DNA of 64,000 bases, taken from contig CAJNDF010000002.1 in assembly GCA_905221455.1 (NCBI GenBank), positions 248,001 to 312,000 on the forward strand. Reading direction: 5' to 3'. Under the pieces are notes generated by a model, which worked only from the letters and a program-made list of their open reading frames with translations, did no database searches and was not told where the DNA came from. The position numbers and the translations under genes are program-made. How positions within the stretch are numbered: position 1 is the stretch's first letter; every line of letters begins with the position of its first letter. Shown here piece by piece: positions 40,467 through 49,717 of this stretch. This DNA comes from a bacterium (lineage in GTDB: Bacteria > Bacillota > Bacilli > Lactobacillales > Streptococcaceae).

Positions 40467-41456
40467 ATGAAAAAAATTATAAATGAACCGACACAGGTTG
40501 TTGATGAAATGTTGCAGGGATTGTCATTCATGCATGATGACTTGGTAGAACGCTTAGATGGTTTTGATGTCATCGTTAGAAAGGCAGAAAAGACAGGAAA
40601 AGTTGGACTCATTTCAGGTGGAGGTTCAGGACATGAACCAAGTCATGCTGGATTTGTAGGAGATGGAATGTTGTCTGCTGCCATTTGTGGAGCAGTCTTT
40701 ACCTCACCTACTCCAGACCAAATTTTAGAAGCCATTAAGGCGGTTGATGAAGGTGCTGGAGTTTTCATGGTCATCAAGAACTATTCTGGTGACATTATGA
40801 ACTTTGAAATTGCACAAGAACTTGCTGAAATGGAAGGTATTGATGTAGCAAGCGTTGTGGTTGATGATGATATCGCTGTTGAAAATAGTCTCTATACCCA
40901 AGGTCGTCGAGGTGTTGCAGGTACTATTTTAGTCCATAAAATTTTGGGTGCTGCGGCTCGTTCTGGTAAATCATTAGCTGAAATGAAGGATTTGGCCGAT
41001 AAACTTGTCTTAGAAATTAAAACAATTGGTCTTGCCTTGTCTGGAGCAACTGTTCCTGAAGTTGGCAAACCAGGATTTGTTCTAGAAGACGATGAATTTG
41101 AGTATGGAGTTGGTATTCACGGTGAGCCAGGATATAAAAAAGAGAAAATGCAACCTTCAGCACAATTGGCATCAGAGTTGGTTGAAAAATTATCTGAAGG
41201 TTTCCAACTTAAAGCTGGTGAACGCTATGGCCTTCTCATCAATGGTTTAGGAAGCACACCACTTATGGAACAATATGTATTTGCAAATGATGTAGCTAAA
41301 TTGCTCCATGAAAAAGGTGTTCAGTTAGCATTTAAGAAAATTGGAAACTATATGACTTCAATCGATATGGCTGGTTTGTCATTAACATTGATTCGATTGG
41401 CAGATGATGAGTGGTTGGATGCTCTAAATGCACCTGTTACTACACCAGCTTGGTAA
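40467..41456 (+). CDS. dhaK: Dihydroxyacetone kinase, DhaK subunit
   Basis: 329 residues. Binds dihydroxyacetone covalently through the His in GVGIHGEPGYK; the catalytic SGGGSGHEPSHAGFVGDGML segment (given as GGGSGHEPSHAGF) and VVVDDDIAVENS are present. Works with DhaL (ADP carrier) and DhaM (PTS phosphodonor) to form dihydroxyacetone phosphate. AAGGAG RBS. Confidence 0.95.
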   Translation: MKKIINEPTQVVDEMLQGLSFMHDDLVERLDGFDVIVRKAEKTGKVGLISGGGSGHEPSHAGFVGDGMLSAAICGAVFTSPTPDQILEAIKAVDEGAGVFMVIKNYSGDIMNFEIAQELAEMEGIDVASVVVDDDIAVENSLYTQGRRGVAGTILVHKILGAAARSGKSLAEMKDLADKLVLEIKTIGLALSGATVPEVGKPGFVLEDDEFEYGVGIHGEPGYKKEKMQPSAQLASELVEKLSEGFQLKAGERYGLLINGLGSTPLMEQYVFANDVAKLLHEKGVQLAFKKIGNYMTSIDMAGLSLTLIRLADDEWLDALNAPVTTPAW

Positions 41457-41477
41457 AACTTTAGGAGGAAATGTCAA

Positions 41478-42053
41478 ATGAATGCTGAACAAGCTCTTGA
41501 ATGGATGAAGCTTTTTAATGAAAAGATTCAAGAACAGAAAGATTACCTCAGTGAGCTAGACACTCCTATAGGGGATGGAGACCACGGTGGAAATATGGCG
41601 CGTGGCATGGCTGCAGTTATGGAAAACTTAGAAGGCAAGCAATTTGAGACAAGTAGTGATGTTTTTAAACTTGTTTCAATGCAACTACTGAGTAAGGTAG
41701 GCGGTGCTTCTGGTCCCTTGTATGGCTCTGCTTTTATGGGCATGGCCAAGGCTGATTCAAATTCGAAATTAGAAGAAATCTTACAAAGTGGTTTGGATAT
41801 GATTGTCAAACGCGGGAAAGCAACAGTTGGAGAAAAGACAATTGTTGATGTTTGGACTCCTGTTATTGCTGCCTTGTCTGCTGGTCAATTGACTCAAGAG
41901 GTTATTGATAAGGTAGTGAATGCTACCAAAGATTTACTTGCAACTAAAGGAAGAGCATCTTATGTAGGAGAACGATCTCTCGGACATATTGACCCTGGAT
42001 CATTTTCGTCAGGATTACTATTTACTGCTCTTTTAGAAACCGGGGTGGTTTAA
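41478..42053 (+). CDS. dhaL: Dihydroxyacetone kinase, DhaL (ADP-binding) subunit
   Basis: 191 residues. The Mg-ADP-binding aspartates lie in DTPIGDGDHGGNMARGM, and GGASGPLYGSAFMGMA and RASYVGERSLGHIDPG are DhaL signatures. Permanently bound ADP is rephosphorylated by DhaM. GGAGGA RBS; the stop overlaps dhaM by one base. Confidence 0.96.
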   Translation: MNAEQALEWMKLFNEKIQEQKDYLSELDTPIGDGDHGGNMARGMAAVMENLEGKQFETSSDVFKLVSMQLLSKVGGASGPLYGSAFMGMAKADSNSKLEEILQSGLDMIVKRGKATVGEKTIVDVWTPVIAALSAGQLTQEVIDKVVNATKDLLATKGRASYVGERSLGHIDPGSFSSGLLFTALLETGVV

Positions 42054-42427
42054 TGGGAAGTATTGGTCTTGTTATCGTTTCACATTCCAAAAACATTGCA
42101 CAAGGTCTTGTTGAACTGATTGGTGAAGTGGCTAAAGATGTTCCGATTACTTATGTAGGAGGAACCGAAGATGGAGGAATTGGAACTAGTTTTGATCAAG
42201 TAGATAGGGTTGTTTCTGAAAATCAAGCAGATACTTTACTAGCCTTTTTTGACCTAGGTTCTGCTAAAATGAACTTAGAAATGGTGGCTGATTTCAGTGA
42301 TAAGAGTATCATCATCAACAGTGTTCCAATTGTAGAAGGCGCCTATACTGCAGCTGCTCTTCTTCAGGCTGGGGCAGAACTGTCGGTTATTCAAACACAG
42401 TTGGCTGAGCTTGAAATCAACAAATAA
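42053..42427 (+). CDS. dhaM: DhaM phosphotransfer protein (EIIA-mannose type)
   Basis: 124 residues, EIIA-Man fold only (no fused HPr or EI domain, as usual in Firmicutes). The phosphorylated His is in VIVSHSKNIAQGL (about residue 10). Takes phosphate from HPr and gives it to DhaL-ADP. Confidence 0.94.
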   Translation: MGSIGLVIVSHSKNIAQGLVELIGEVAKDVPITYVGGTEDGGIGTSFDQVDRVVSENQADTLLAFFDLGSAKMNLEMVADFSDKSIIINSVPIVEGAYTAAALLQAGAELSVIQTQLAELEINK

Positions 42428-42508
42428 GGAATTTACTATAACTCTTTTTATAGGTGAGCTATTGATTATCTCAACTATCAAATTTTAAGTAGATTATTAC
42501 AAAATCAG

Positions 42509-42540
42509 AAAGGGATTGCTTTATGCAGTTCCTTTTTTAT
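42509..42540 (+). terminator. Terminator of dhaKLM
   Basis: An 11-bp stem (42509-42519 with 42525-42535, two G-U pairs) with a 5-base loop and a T-rich tail. Confidence 0.85.
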
Positions 42541-42565
42541 TTTATTTAACAGGAGTAAAGCTATA

Positions 42566-42664
42566 ATGTTTCTAAATTGTGAATCAATCAAAACTGATTG
42601 TGATGGGACTATTCTAGTTTTAGAATCCTTCAAAAATAAAAATTTAAGACAATCAATGGCTTAG
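42566..42664 (+). CDS. Possible very small peptide gene
   Basis: A 32-codon frame starting MFLNCESIKTDC with AGGAG 10 bases before the ATG. It is the only thing with a coding look in the 42541-42993 stretch, which is otherwise AT-rich sequence without a supportable gene. No homology recognised. It could equally be chance. Confidence 0.2.
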   Translation: MFLNCESIKTDCDGTILVLESFKNKNLRQSMA

Positions 42665-42993
42665 AAGAGTGCCAAAACATTTAGTTTATAGGAATTCTAG
42701 GCATAGAATTGCAGGGATATTTATGAAGTCAGAGTGTTCGATAGTTAGAATTGTTCTGTTCTGAAAGATTTGGGCTGTCAATCTTCTAGAATAGTGTTTT
42801 GCCAATGAATTTTGTTGAAAGATTCCTTGTTTTATGGTAGTCTAAAGTAAAAGAAAGCCCTAACATTATATTTGTATCTTTAATCTGACTTGGTTTAGGT
42901 CTAGAAGAGGGATAGATATTTTGGATCTCCAAATAATAATAATATTTTCACTTGCAAAAAATGTATTTCAACTTACATATTAGGAGTAGGTAG

Positions 42994-43725
42994 ATGAGTA
43001 ATCTAGAGTCAATTCGTAAAGCTCACATCATCGTGTGGAGTGCCTATCTGTTTTTATCGTTAAGGGCGCCGTTAATTAGCAGTACTGAGTATTTCTTGCT
43101 TCTTTTTTTAGCGTTTCTCTATTCGATAGTATCGCTATCTCTATATTCTGTGAAAAATAAAATAGTATCTATCTGTCTAGCCATAAATTCGATTCTGTTA
43201 ATGAGTTTCCCGATTTTAATCAATAAATATTTCCCAGGAAAGGTTTCTACTTATATCGTATTAATAAGTATTTTTATCCTGGAGTTCTTAATCTTTAATA
43301 AAATTGGTAGAGATTTTGATACTAGATTAGCTAGCGAGTATAGGAAAATCAGTCAGTTTAAAAGTAAGATGTCTCAATCTCCTTGGATAAAATATTTAGA
43401 GATTTCTAGTTTTATATTAACTATATTTCCATTTATTATTCATGCTACAGTTGATAATCGTGTATTGACTCTTATCTTTTTGATAAAAATTTGTGTAGAT
43501 ACTACGATAAAGGTTCTATTAAACAGAATCTTTAAGACAAGTAAGGCAATGAAAAGGAGGATATTTTCTCTTTTCGCAGTAGATTTGATGATCTATATAT
43601 TTTTAGGTTATATTTTAGTGATACAAAAAGACGAATATCTGTTTTCAATTCTACTAATTTTTTCTAATTTTTCACTTCCCTTTATCAGAGAAAAAGAGTA
43701 TGAATTATTTAAAAATAAGAAGTGA
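42994..43725 (+). CDS. Hypothetical multi-spanning membrane protein
   Basis: 243 residues with about six or seven hydrophobic segments and basic connecting loops (for example around FKSKMSQSPWIKY and KTSKAMKRRIF). No motif recognised. GGAG lies 8 bases before the ATG. Very AT-rich, and it heads a run of small membrane proteins next to a broken bacteriocin-type leader, so an immunity or transport role is possible but only by context. Confidence 0.6.
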   Translation: MSNLESIRKAHIIVWSAYLFLSLRAPLISSTEYFLLLFLAFLYSIVSLSLYSVKNKIVSICLAINSILLMSFPILINKYFPGKVSTYIVLISIFILEFLIFNKIGRDFDTRLASEYRKISQFKSKMSQSPWIKYLEISSFILTIFPFIIHATVDNRVLTLIFLIKICVDTTIKVLLNRIFKTSKAMKRRIFSLFAVDLMIYIFLGYILVIQKDEYLFSILLIFSNFSLPFIREKEYELFKNKK

Positions 43726-43874
43726 GATAGACATGGTTAAATCTTAGTTCTCTTTAAAATCAAATCAGGTAGAGAAAGGATATCTTATCTAGGTAACAAA
43801 GTGCTTTAAACGCAGTCGACGATTACTTATTAGAGAACTATCCTAACCATGCAACGTTAAAGAGAAGAAATCTT

Positions 43875-43979
43875 ATGAAACTCGTATTACCAAATAATTA
43901 TGTTGCTATTGAGTAAGAAGAAATGAGGTGTCTTGATGGGAAATTATCTCTACATAAAGACGGGGGAATGTTACATTAA
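43875..43979 (+). pseudogene. Degenerate double-glycine-leader bacteriocin-type peptide
   Basis: The frame from ATG 43875 reads MKLVLPNNYVAIE, stop, EEMRCLDGK, then a short tail ending at 43979. MK-x-VLPNNY followed by EEM-x-x-LDGG is the leader type of streptococcal double-glycine peptides. Here an in-frame TAA (43914-43916) interrupts it, and the second Gly of the cleavage site reads Lys. A GAGAAG ribosome-binding site remains. It cannot give a normal product. Confidence 0.55.
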
Positions 43980-44013
43980 ACGTAGCCACTGCTTATTTTA
44001 TGGGGAATTAAAT

Positions 44014-44199
44014 ATGTTTAAACTAAGTGATAAAGTTAGATTAATATTTGCTCTTTTAGGAGTAAGTTCCATATTGGTTAGTATGTATCTTATACCTTTT
44101 ATTAAAACTGAGAATAAATTTTGGGAAATACTTTTATTTATATTAGGTGTATTGCTAATTGGAATTGCGTTACTAACCCCCAAAAAAATTAAATTTTAG
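44014..44199 (+). CDS. Small two-helix membrane protein (immunity-like)
   Basis: 61 residues from ATG 44014 (GGGGA 7 bases before; the frame opens further upstream but that part lacks a ribosome site). Two hydrophobic helices (about 9-28 and 38-55) with basic ends. Size and place, directly after a broken bacteriocin leader, resemble bacteriocin immunity proteins. No homology claimed. Confidence 0.45.
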   Translation: MFKLSDKVRLIFALLGVSSILVSMYLIPFIKTENKFWEILLFILGVLLIGIALLTPKKIKF

Positions 44200-44304
44200 A
44201 ATAGTATTAGTGAGTAGCTAATCATTTATTGATTGGATTTTTTAATGCTATTGATGAATGGGATGGAAAAAGTAACAATAAATTAAGAACAGGATGATAG
44301 CATT

Positions 44305-44517
44305 ATGATGGTTATTTTAATTTTGATGGTTGTGGTGTTTCTGTATTATGTAATTATAGAGTATTTTCAGAATAGTTATATTGACTGTATACTATTTCTA
44401 ACATTGCTGATTTCTCATTTGATATGGGATTACTATTTTTTGCCCATTGAAATTTTAGTGGCATTAAGTGGAGTAAATTTGCTGTCAAGATTTTTCAAAA
44501 AAAAGAGAAGTCAATAG
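44305..44517 (+). CDS. Small membrane protein
   Basis: 70 residues, almost wholly hydrophobic with a basic tail (FFKKKRSQ), two or three predicted helices. AGGATG about 8 bases upstream of the ATG. Unknown; possibly one of a set of immunity-type proteins. Confidence 0.4.
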   Translation: MMVILILMVVVFLYYVIIEYFQNSYIDCILFLTLLISHLIWDYYFLPIEILVALSGVNLLSRFFKKKRSQ

Positions 44518-44549
44518 AGTTGTTAGTGGCTTGTTAGTGGATTATAAAG

Positions 44550-44795
44550 ATGAAAGGTAAAATGGGGATATTTAAAATGAAACATTTTTTTACAGGAATT
44601 GGTGAGATAAGATTTATTAGTTATCTATTGTCTCTATGTGTAGGACTAGCCCCTCTTTTTCATATCTATGTAATAGGCTCTGAAATGAATTTTGTGAAAA
44701 TAGTGTTATCTATTTTGGGAATTATATTTGTTTGTATTTTAACTATTGCTCGAATTTATAGAAGATTTTTCTATAATAAAAATAAACTTGACTAG
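44550..44795 (+). CDS. Small membrane protein
   Basis: Up to 81 residues with two hydrophobic helices (about 22-42 and 48-68) and a basic tail. The start is uncertain: ATG 44562 has an AAAGG closer by than ATG 44550. Same style as the two preceding small proteins; function unknown. Confidence 0.4.
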   Translation: MKGKMGIFKMKHFFTGIGEIRFISYLLSLCVGLAPLFHIYVIGSEMNFVKIVLSILGIIFVCILTIARIYRRFFYNKNKLD

Positions 44796-44919
44796 AATAG
44801 TATGGCTTAGTTAATCCATTAGAACTATTATTCTTTGTGGTACTATACTACTTTTAAGTTTTTACATTAAACAGCTGGCTGAAGCGAAAGTTGTTTATCT
44901 TAGAAAGGAAACTCTCAAA

Positions 44920-45612
44920 TTGTCCTACAAATTTCTATTCTTCGACCTCGACCACACTTTGCTGGATTTTGATGCTGCTGAGGATGTGGCTTTGACGCAA
45001 CTCCTAAAAGAAGAAGGGGTTACAGATATTCAGGATTATAAAGACTATTATGTTCCTATGAACAAGGCTCTCTGGAGGGACTTGGAGCAAAAGAAAATTA
45101 GTAAACAAGAGCTGGTTAACACGCGCTTTTCTCGTTTATTTGCCCATTTTGGACAGGAAAAAGATGGTAGTTTTCTAGCCCAGCGTTACCAATTTTACCT
45201 AGCCCAACAGGGCCAAACTTTTTCAGGCGCTCATGAACTCTTGGACAGTCTCATTGAGCGTGATTATGACTTGTATGCTGCGACAAATGGGATTACTGCC
45301 ATTCAGACAGGTCGTTTGGCTCAATCGGGTCTGGCACCCTATTTCAATCAAGTTTTTATCTCTGAACAGCTGCAAACTCAAAAGCCTGATGCTCTCTTTT
45401 ATGAAAAAATTGGTCAGCAGATTGCTGGATTTAGCAAAGAAGAGACGCTGATGATTGGAGATTCCCTAACCGCCGACATTCAAGGTGGTAATAATGCTGG
45501 GATTGACACGATCTGGTACAACCCTCATCACCTCGAAAATCACACACAAGCCCAGCCGACTTACGAAGTCCATTCTTATCAAGACTTGCTGGATTGCTTA
45601 GATAAACTGTAA
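44920..45612 (+). CDS. HAD-family noncanonical pyrimidine nucleotidase (YjjG type)
   Basis: 230 residues. HAD motif I FFDLDHTLLDFD, motif II AATNG, and motif IV MIGDSLTADIQGG are all present, with a helical cap (about 20-95). YjjG enzymes dephosphorylate noncanonical nucleoside monophosphates and protect against mutagenic bases, fitting the neighbours ung and mutX. The start is TTG with AAAGGAA 9 bases upstream; no ATG gives the full motif I. Confidence 0.85.
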   Translation: MSYKFLFFDLDHTLLDFDAAEDVALTQLLKEEGVTDIQDYKDYYVPMNKALWRDLEQKKISKQELVNTRFSRLFAHFGQEKDGSFLAQRYQFYLAQQGQTFSGAHELLDSLIERDYDLYAATNGITAIQTGRLAQSGLAPYFNQVFISEQLQTQKPDALFYEKIGQQIAGFSKEETLMIGDSLTADIQGGNNAGIDTIWYNPHHLENHTQAQPTYEVHSYQDLLDCLDKL

Positions 45613-45645
45613 AAAGTGGTTTAGATAGCCACTTTTTGCTATAAT
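45611..45645 (+). promoter_or_regulatory. Terminator overlapping the ung promoter
   Basis: A hairpin AAAAAGTGG / CCACTTTTT (45611-45637) ends the preceding gene. Its T tract runs into TGC-TATAAT (TATAAT at 45640-45645), an extended -10 for ung 28 bases ahead. Confidence 0.75.
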
Positions 45646-45673
45646 AGAGGCAGTAAAAACGAAGGAGTTAGCT

Positions 45674-46327
45674 ATGGAACACTCGTCTTGGCATGCTTTG
45701 ATTAAGGAGCAATTACCTGAAGGTTATTTCGGGAAAATCAATCAGTTTATGAATCAGGTCTATGCTCAGGGAACTGTTTATCCACCCAAGGAAAAGGTTT
45801 TTCAGGCTCTCTTGTCCACACCCCTAGAAGACGTGAAGGTGGTGATTTTAGGACAGGATCCTTATCATGGACCAGGTCAGGCGCAGGGCTTGAGTTTTTC
45901 TGTTCCTGACTCTATCCCAGCTCCGCCATCATTGCAAAATATCTTGAAAGAATTGTCAGATGATATCGGAGTCAAGAAATCTCATGATTTGACGGCTTGG
46001 GCTGAGCAAGGAGTCTTACTTCTCAATGCTTGTTTGACGGTTCCTGCTGGTCAGGCCAATGGTCATGCTGGGCAGATATGGGAGCCATTTACAGATGCTG
46101 TGATTCGGGTGGTCAATCATCTAGATAGACCAGTGGTCTTTGTACTCTGGGGAGCCTATGCACGCAAGAAGAAGGTCTTGGTTACCAATCCTCACCACTT
46201 AATTATCGAATCAGCCCATCCTAGTCCGTTATCTGTTTTCAGAGGATTTTGGGGTTCCAAGCCTTTTTCCAAGGCTAATGCATTTTTAAAAGAGACAGGA
46301 CAAGTGCCAATCGATTGGCTTAGATAA
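45674..46327 (+). CDS. ung: Uracil-DNA glycosylase
   Basis: Removes uracil from DNA. 217 residues. The water-activating motif [13 protein letters not shown] (Asp near 60) and the DNA-intercalation motif [11 protein letters not shown] are intact. GGAG RBS; 9 bases before the next gene. Confidence 0.97.
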   Translation: MEHSSWHALIKEQLPEGYFGKINQFMNQVYAQGTVYPPKEKVFQALLSTPLEDVKVVILGQDPYHGPGQAQGLSFSVPDSIPAPPSLQNILKELSDDIGVKKSHDLTAWAEQGVLLLNACLTVPAGQANGHAGQIWEPFTDAVIRVVNHLDRPVVFVLWGAYARKKKVLVTNPHHLIIESAHPSPLSVFRGFWGSKPFSKANAFLKETGQVPIDWLR

Positions 46328-46336
46328 GGAGAGAAT

Positions 46337-46801
46337 ATGCCTCAGTTAGCGACGATTTGCTACATTGATAACGGAAAAGAACTGCTCATGCTGCATCGCA
46401 ATAAGAAGCCCAATGATGTCCACGAAGGCAAATGGATTGGTGTGGGTGGGAAGCTAGAGCGAGGTGAGACACCACAGGAGTGCGCAGCTCGTGAAATCCT
46501 CGAAGAGACAGGCCTCAAAGCCAAGCCAGTTCTAAAAGGCATTATCACTTTCCCTGAATTTACGCCAGATTTAGACTGGTACACCTATGTTTTTAAGGTG
46601 ACAGAGTTTGAAGGTGAGTTGATTGACTGCAATGAGGGGACGCTAGAATGGGTTCCCTATGACGAGGTTTTGAGCAAGCCAACTTGGGAAGGTGACCACA
46701 CCTTTGTTGAATGGCTTTTAGAGGACAAACCCTTCTTTTCAGCCAAGTTTGTTTATGATGGGGATAAATTGTTGGATACCCAAGTTGATTTCTATGAATA
46801 A
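46337..46801 (+). CDS. mutX: Nudix hydrolase, 8-oxo-dGTP diphosphatase type
   Basis: 154 residues with a complete Nudix box (GGKLERGETP then REILEETG). In pneumococcus the equivalent gene next to ung is mutX, a MutT homologue that clears oxidised dGTP. Lies in an ung-mutX-pyrC run. Confidence 0.9.
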   Translation: MPQLATICYIDNGKELLMLHRNKKPNDVHEGKWIGVGGKLERGETPQECAAREILEETGLKAKPVLKGIITFPEFTPDLDWYTYVFKVTEFEGELIDCNEGTLEWVPYDEVLSKPTWEGDHTFVEWLLEDKPFFSAKFVYDGDKLLDTQVDFYE

Positions 46802-46813
46802 AGGAGAAAGCAG

Positions 46814-48082
46814 ATGCTACTAATCAAAAATGGTCGTGTAATGGATCCCAAGTCTGATTTAGACCAAGTGTGTGATGTCTTGGTTCAAGATGGGAAAATT
46901 GTCAAAATTGCGCCTGAGATTAAAGAAGAAGGGGCAGAGGTGCTTGATGCTACTGGTCTTGTAGTTGCGCCTGGTTTGGTTGATATCCATGTTCATTTCC
47001 GTGAACCTGGTCAGACCCACAAGGAGGATATCCATACTGGTGCCCTAGCAGCCGCTGCAGGTGGTTTTACTACTGTCGTCATGATGGCTAATACCAGTCC
47101 AACTATTTCAGATGTGGAGACTTTACAAGAAGTTCTCCAGTCAGCTGCCAAGGAAAAAATCAATGTCAAGACGGTTGCGACCATTACTAAGAACTTTAAT
47201 GGCCAAGACTTGACTGACTTTAAGGCGCTTTTAGAAGCAGGTGCCGTTGGTTTTTCTGATGATGGTATTCCGCTTGAAAGCAGTAAAGTTGTCAAGGAAG
47301 CCATGGAGGAAGCCAAAAAACTTAATACCTTTATCAGTCTTCATGAGGAAGATCCAGGTTTGAATGGAATTCTTGGTTTTAACGAAAACATTGCTAAAGA
47401 ACATTTCCATATCTGCGGTGCGACTGGGGTGGCTGAGTATGCTATGATGGCGCGTGATGTCATGATTGCCTATGCAACCAAGGCTCATGTTCACATTCAG
47501 CATTTGTCTAAGGAAGAAAGTGTCAAGGTAGTTGAGTTCGCTCAAGGATTGGGTGCGCAAGTCACAGCAGAAGTAGCGCCACAGCATTTCTCTAAGACAG
47601 AAGCTCTCCTTTTAACTCAAGGTAGCAATGCCAAGATGAATCCGCCGCTTCGTTTGGAATCAGATCGTCGTGCCGTTATTGAAGGTCTCAAATCAGGCGT
47701 CATCACAGTTATCGCGACAGACCACGCGCCTCACCATGCGGATGAAAAAAATGTCGAGGATATCACCAAAGCGCCATCTGGTATGACTGGTTTGGAAACC
47801 TCTCTGTCTCTTGGTTTGACTTATTTGGTTGATGCAGGCGAATTGAGCTTGATGGAATTGCTTGAAAAGATGACATACAACCCAGCCAAGCTTTACAACT
47901 TTGAAGCAGGTTACTTGGATGAGAATGGTCCAGCAGATATCACTATTTTTGATGCTAAGGCTGAACGCCTTGTGGACTCCCATTTTGCTTCGAAAGCAGC
48001 GAATTCACCATTCATCGGTGAAACCTTGAAAGGGCAGGTTAAATATACCATCTGTAAGGGACAAATTGTCTATCAAAACTAG
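46814..48082 (+). CDS. pyrC: Dihydroorotase (class I)
   Basis: 422 residues. Closes carbamoyl-aspartate to dihydroorotate in pyrimidine synthesis. Metal motifs [16 protein letters not shown], the later histidines ([15 protein letters not shown]) and ATDHAPH are present. 12 bases after mutX. Confidence 0.96.
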   Translation: MLLIKNGRVMDPKSDLDQVCDVLVQDGKIVKIAPEIKEEGAEVLDATGLVVAPGLVDIHVHFREPGQTHKEDIHTGALAAAAGGFTTVVMMANTSPTISDVETLQEVLQSAAKEKINVKTVATITKNFNGQDLTDFKALLEAGAVGFSDDGIPLESSKVVKEAMEEAKKLNTFISLHEEDPGLNGILGFNENIAKEHFHICGATGVAEYAMMARDVMIAYATKAHVHIQHLSKEESVKVVEFAQGLGAQVTAEVAPQHFSKTEALLLTQGSNAKMNPPLRLESDRRAVIEGLKSGVITVIATDHAPHHADEKNVEDITKAPSGMTGLETSLSLGLTYLVDAGELSLMELLEKMTYNPAKLYNFEAGYLDENGPADITIFDAKAERLVDSHFASKAANSPFIGETLKGQVKYTICKGQIVYQN

Positions 48083-48123
48083 GTGGGAGTCTGCTCTGTA
48101 AACAAAAAGAATAGAGAGCCTAT

Positions 48124-49476
48124 ATGTACCAAACCCATCATTTTAAAGACAAGTTTATCTTATTTTTAAAGATATTTTTCCCTATCTTGATTTATCAGTT
48201 TGCCAATTATTCTGCCTCCTTTGTTGATACGACTATGACAGGTCAATACAGCACTATGGACTTGGCTGGAGTGTCTATGGCAACCAGCATCTGGAATCCT
48301 TTCTTTACCTTCCTGACAGGGATTGTGTCAGCCTTGGTGCCCATCATTGGTCACCATCTTGGTCGAGGCAAAAAGGAAGAAGTTGCATCTGATTTTTACC
48401 AGTTCATCTATCTGGCCCTGGGTCTATCTGTGGTCTTACTGGGACTGGTACTTTTCCTGGCGCCACCAGTCTTGAATCATATCGGACTAGAGGCACCAGT
48501 GGCAGCAGTAGCGGTTCGCTATCTCTGGTTTTTATCTATTGGGATTATTCCCTTATTGCTTTTTAGCGTTATTCGTTCCTTGCTGGATTCGCTGGGCTTG
48601 ACTAAACTGTCCATGTATCTTATGCTTTTGTTACTTCCTCTCAATAGTGGATTTAACTATCTTTTGATTTTCGGAGCCTTTGGTGTTCCAGAGTTGGGAG
48701 GTGCTGGCTCTGGATTAGGTACTTCCTTGGCCTATTGGGTCTTACTGGGGATTTCTATTCTAGTTTTATTTAAACAGGAGAAGCTTAAAGCTTTACATCT
48801 TGAGAAGCGCATTCCGCTTAATATGGATAAAATCAAGGAAGGAGTTCGCTTAGGTTTGCCTATTGGGGGAACTGTCTTTGCGGAAGTGGCTATCTTTTCC
48901 GTGGTTGGTTTGATTATGGCTAAGTTCTCGTCCTTGATTATCGCTAGTCACCAGTCAGCTATGAACTTTTCAAGTCTCATGTACGCCTTTCCTATGAGTA
49001 TCTCATCGGCTATGGCCATTGTCGTGTCTTATGAAGTGGGAGCCAAGCGATTTGATGATGCAAAAACCTATATTGGTCTAGGGAGATGGACTGCCCTCAT
49101 TTTTGCAGGATTTACCTTATCTTTCCTTTACATTTTTAGAGGAAATGTGGCTAGTCTTTATGGTAACAACCCAGAATTTATCGATTTGACAGCGCGCTTT
49201 TTGACTTACAGCCTTTTCTTCCAGTTGGCAGATACCTTTGCGGCACCGCTTCAGGGAATTTTGCGAGGTTATAAGGATACAGTTATTCCTTTTTACCTTG
49301 GTTTGGTTGGTTATTGGGGTGTAGCAATCCCAGTGGCTATGCTATTTGATTCCCTAACAGATTTTGGTGCTTATTCATACTGGATTGGTTTGATTATTAG
49401 TCTGATTGTGAGTGGGGCGCTCTATCGTTGGCGTTTAACTGTGATTATGAAGAGATTTGAATCCAGAAAAGCTTGA
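48124..49476 (+). CDS. MATE family efflux transporter
   Basis: 450 residues, about twelve hydrophobic segments, with the MATE layout: FVDTTMTGQYSTMDLAGVSMATSIW in the first repeat (given as FVDTTMTGQ) and GLPIGGTVFAEVAIFSV in the second. Probably a cation-coupled drug or metabolite exporter. Follows pyrC by 41 bases. Substrate unknown. Confidence 0.9.
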   Translation: MYQTHHFKDKFILFLKIFFPILIYQFANYSASFVDTTMTGQYSTMDLAGVSMATSIWNPFFTFLTGIVSALVPIIGHHLGRGKKEEVASDFYQFIYLALGLSVVLLGLVLFLAPPVLNHIGLEAPVAAVAVRYLWFLSIGIIPLLLFSVIRSLLDSLGLTKLSMYLMLLLLPLNSGFNYLLIFGAFGVPELGGAGSGLGTSLAYWVLLGISILVLFKQEKLKALHLEKRIPLNMDKIKEGVRLGLPIGGTVFAEVAIFSVVGLIMAKFSSLIIASHQSAMNFSSLMYAFPMSISSAMAIVVSYEVGAKRFDDAKTYIGLGRWTALIFAGFTLSFLYIFRGNVASLYGNNPEFIDLTARFLTYSLFFQLADTFAAPLQGILRGYKDTVIPFYLGLVGYWGVAIPVAMLFDSLTDFGAYSYWIGLIISLIVSGALYRWRLTVIMKRFESRKA

Positions 49477-49549
49477 TTTTTAGAATTCCTGCAAACAAAA
49501 ATATCCTTCCTTATCTACATTATTTTTGCTATAGTTAAATTAGTAGTAG

Positions 49550-49645
49550 GCAAATGAGAATTTCAAAAATATAGAAACAATTGATATTACACGCTACTTT
49601 GCTGGTATCAGCCGTGAAGAAATTGCTGAAGCGGTAGTGGGATAA
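49550..49645 (+). pseudogene. Gene fragment downstream of the MATE gene
   Basis: A stop-free stretch ending in RYFAGISREEIAEAVVG, stop, without a start codon. It looks like the C-terminal end of a lost gene. Family not recognised. Confidence 0.3.
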
Positions 49646-49650
49646 ATCAA

Positions 49651-49684
49651 AAAGAAGTTGCTTATTTTAGCAGCTTCTTTTTAT
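49651..49684. terminator. Terminator between the MATE gene and xerS
   Basis: An 11-bp stem (49651-49661 with 49670-49680, one G-U pair) followed by Ts; also usable on the minus strand for xerS. Confidence 0.85.
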
Positions 49685-49717
49685 GCGCTTTATTTTACAT
49701 AATTTATTTTATGTAAC

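Noticed and set aside
42665..42993. Transposase or IS remnant
   Set aside because: AT-rich sequence has no inverted-repeat ends or continuous transposase-like frame that I can support.
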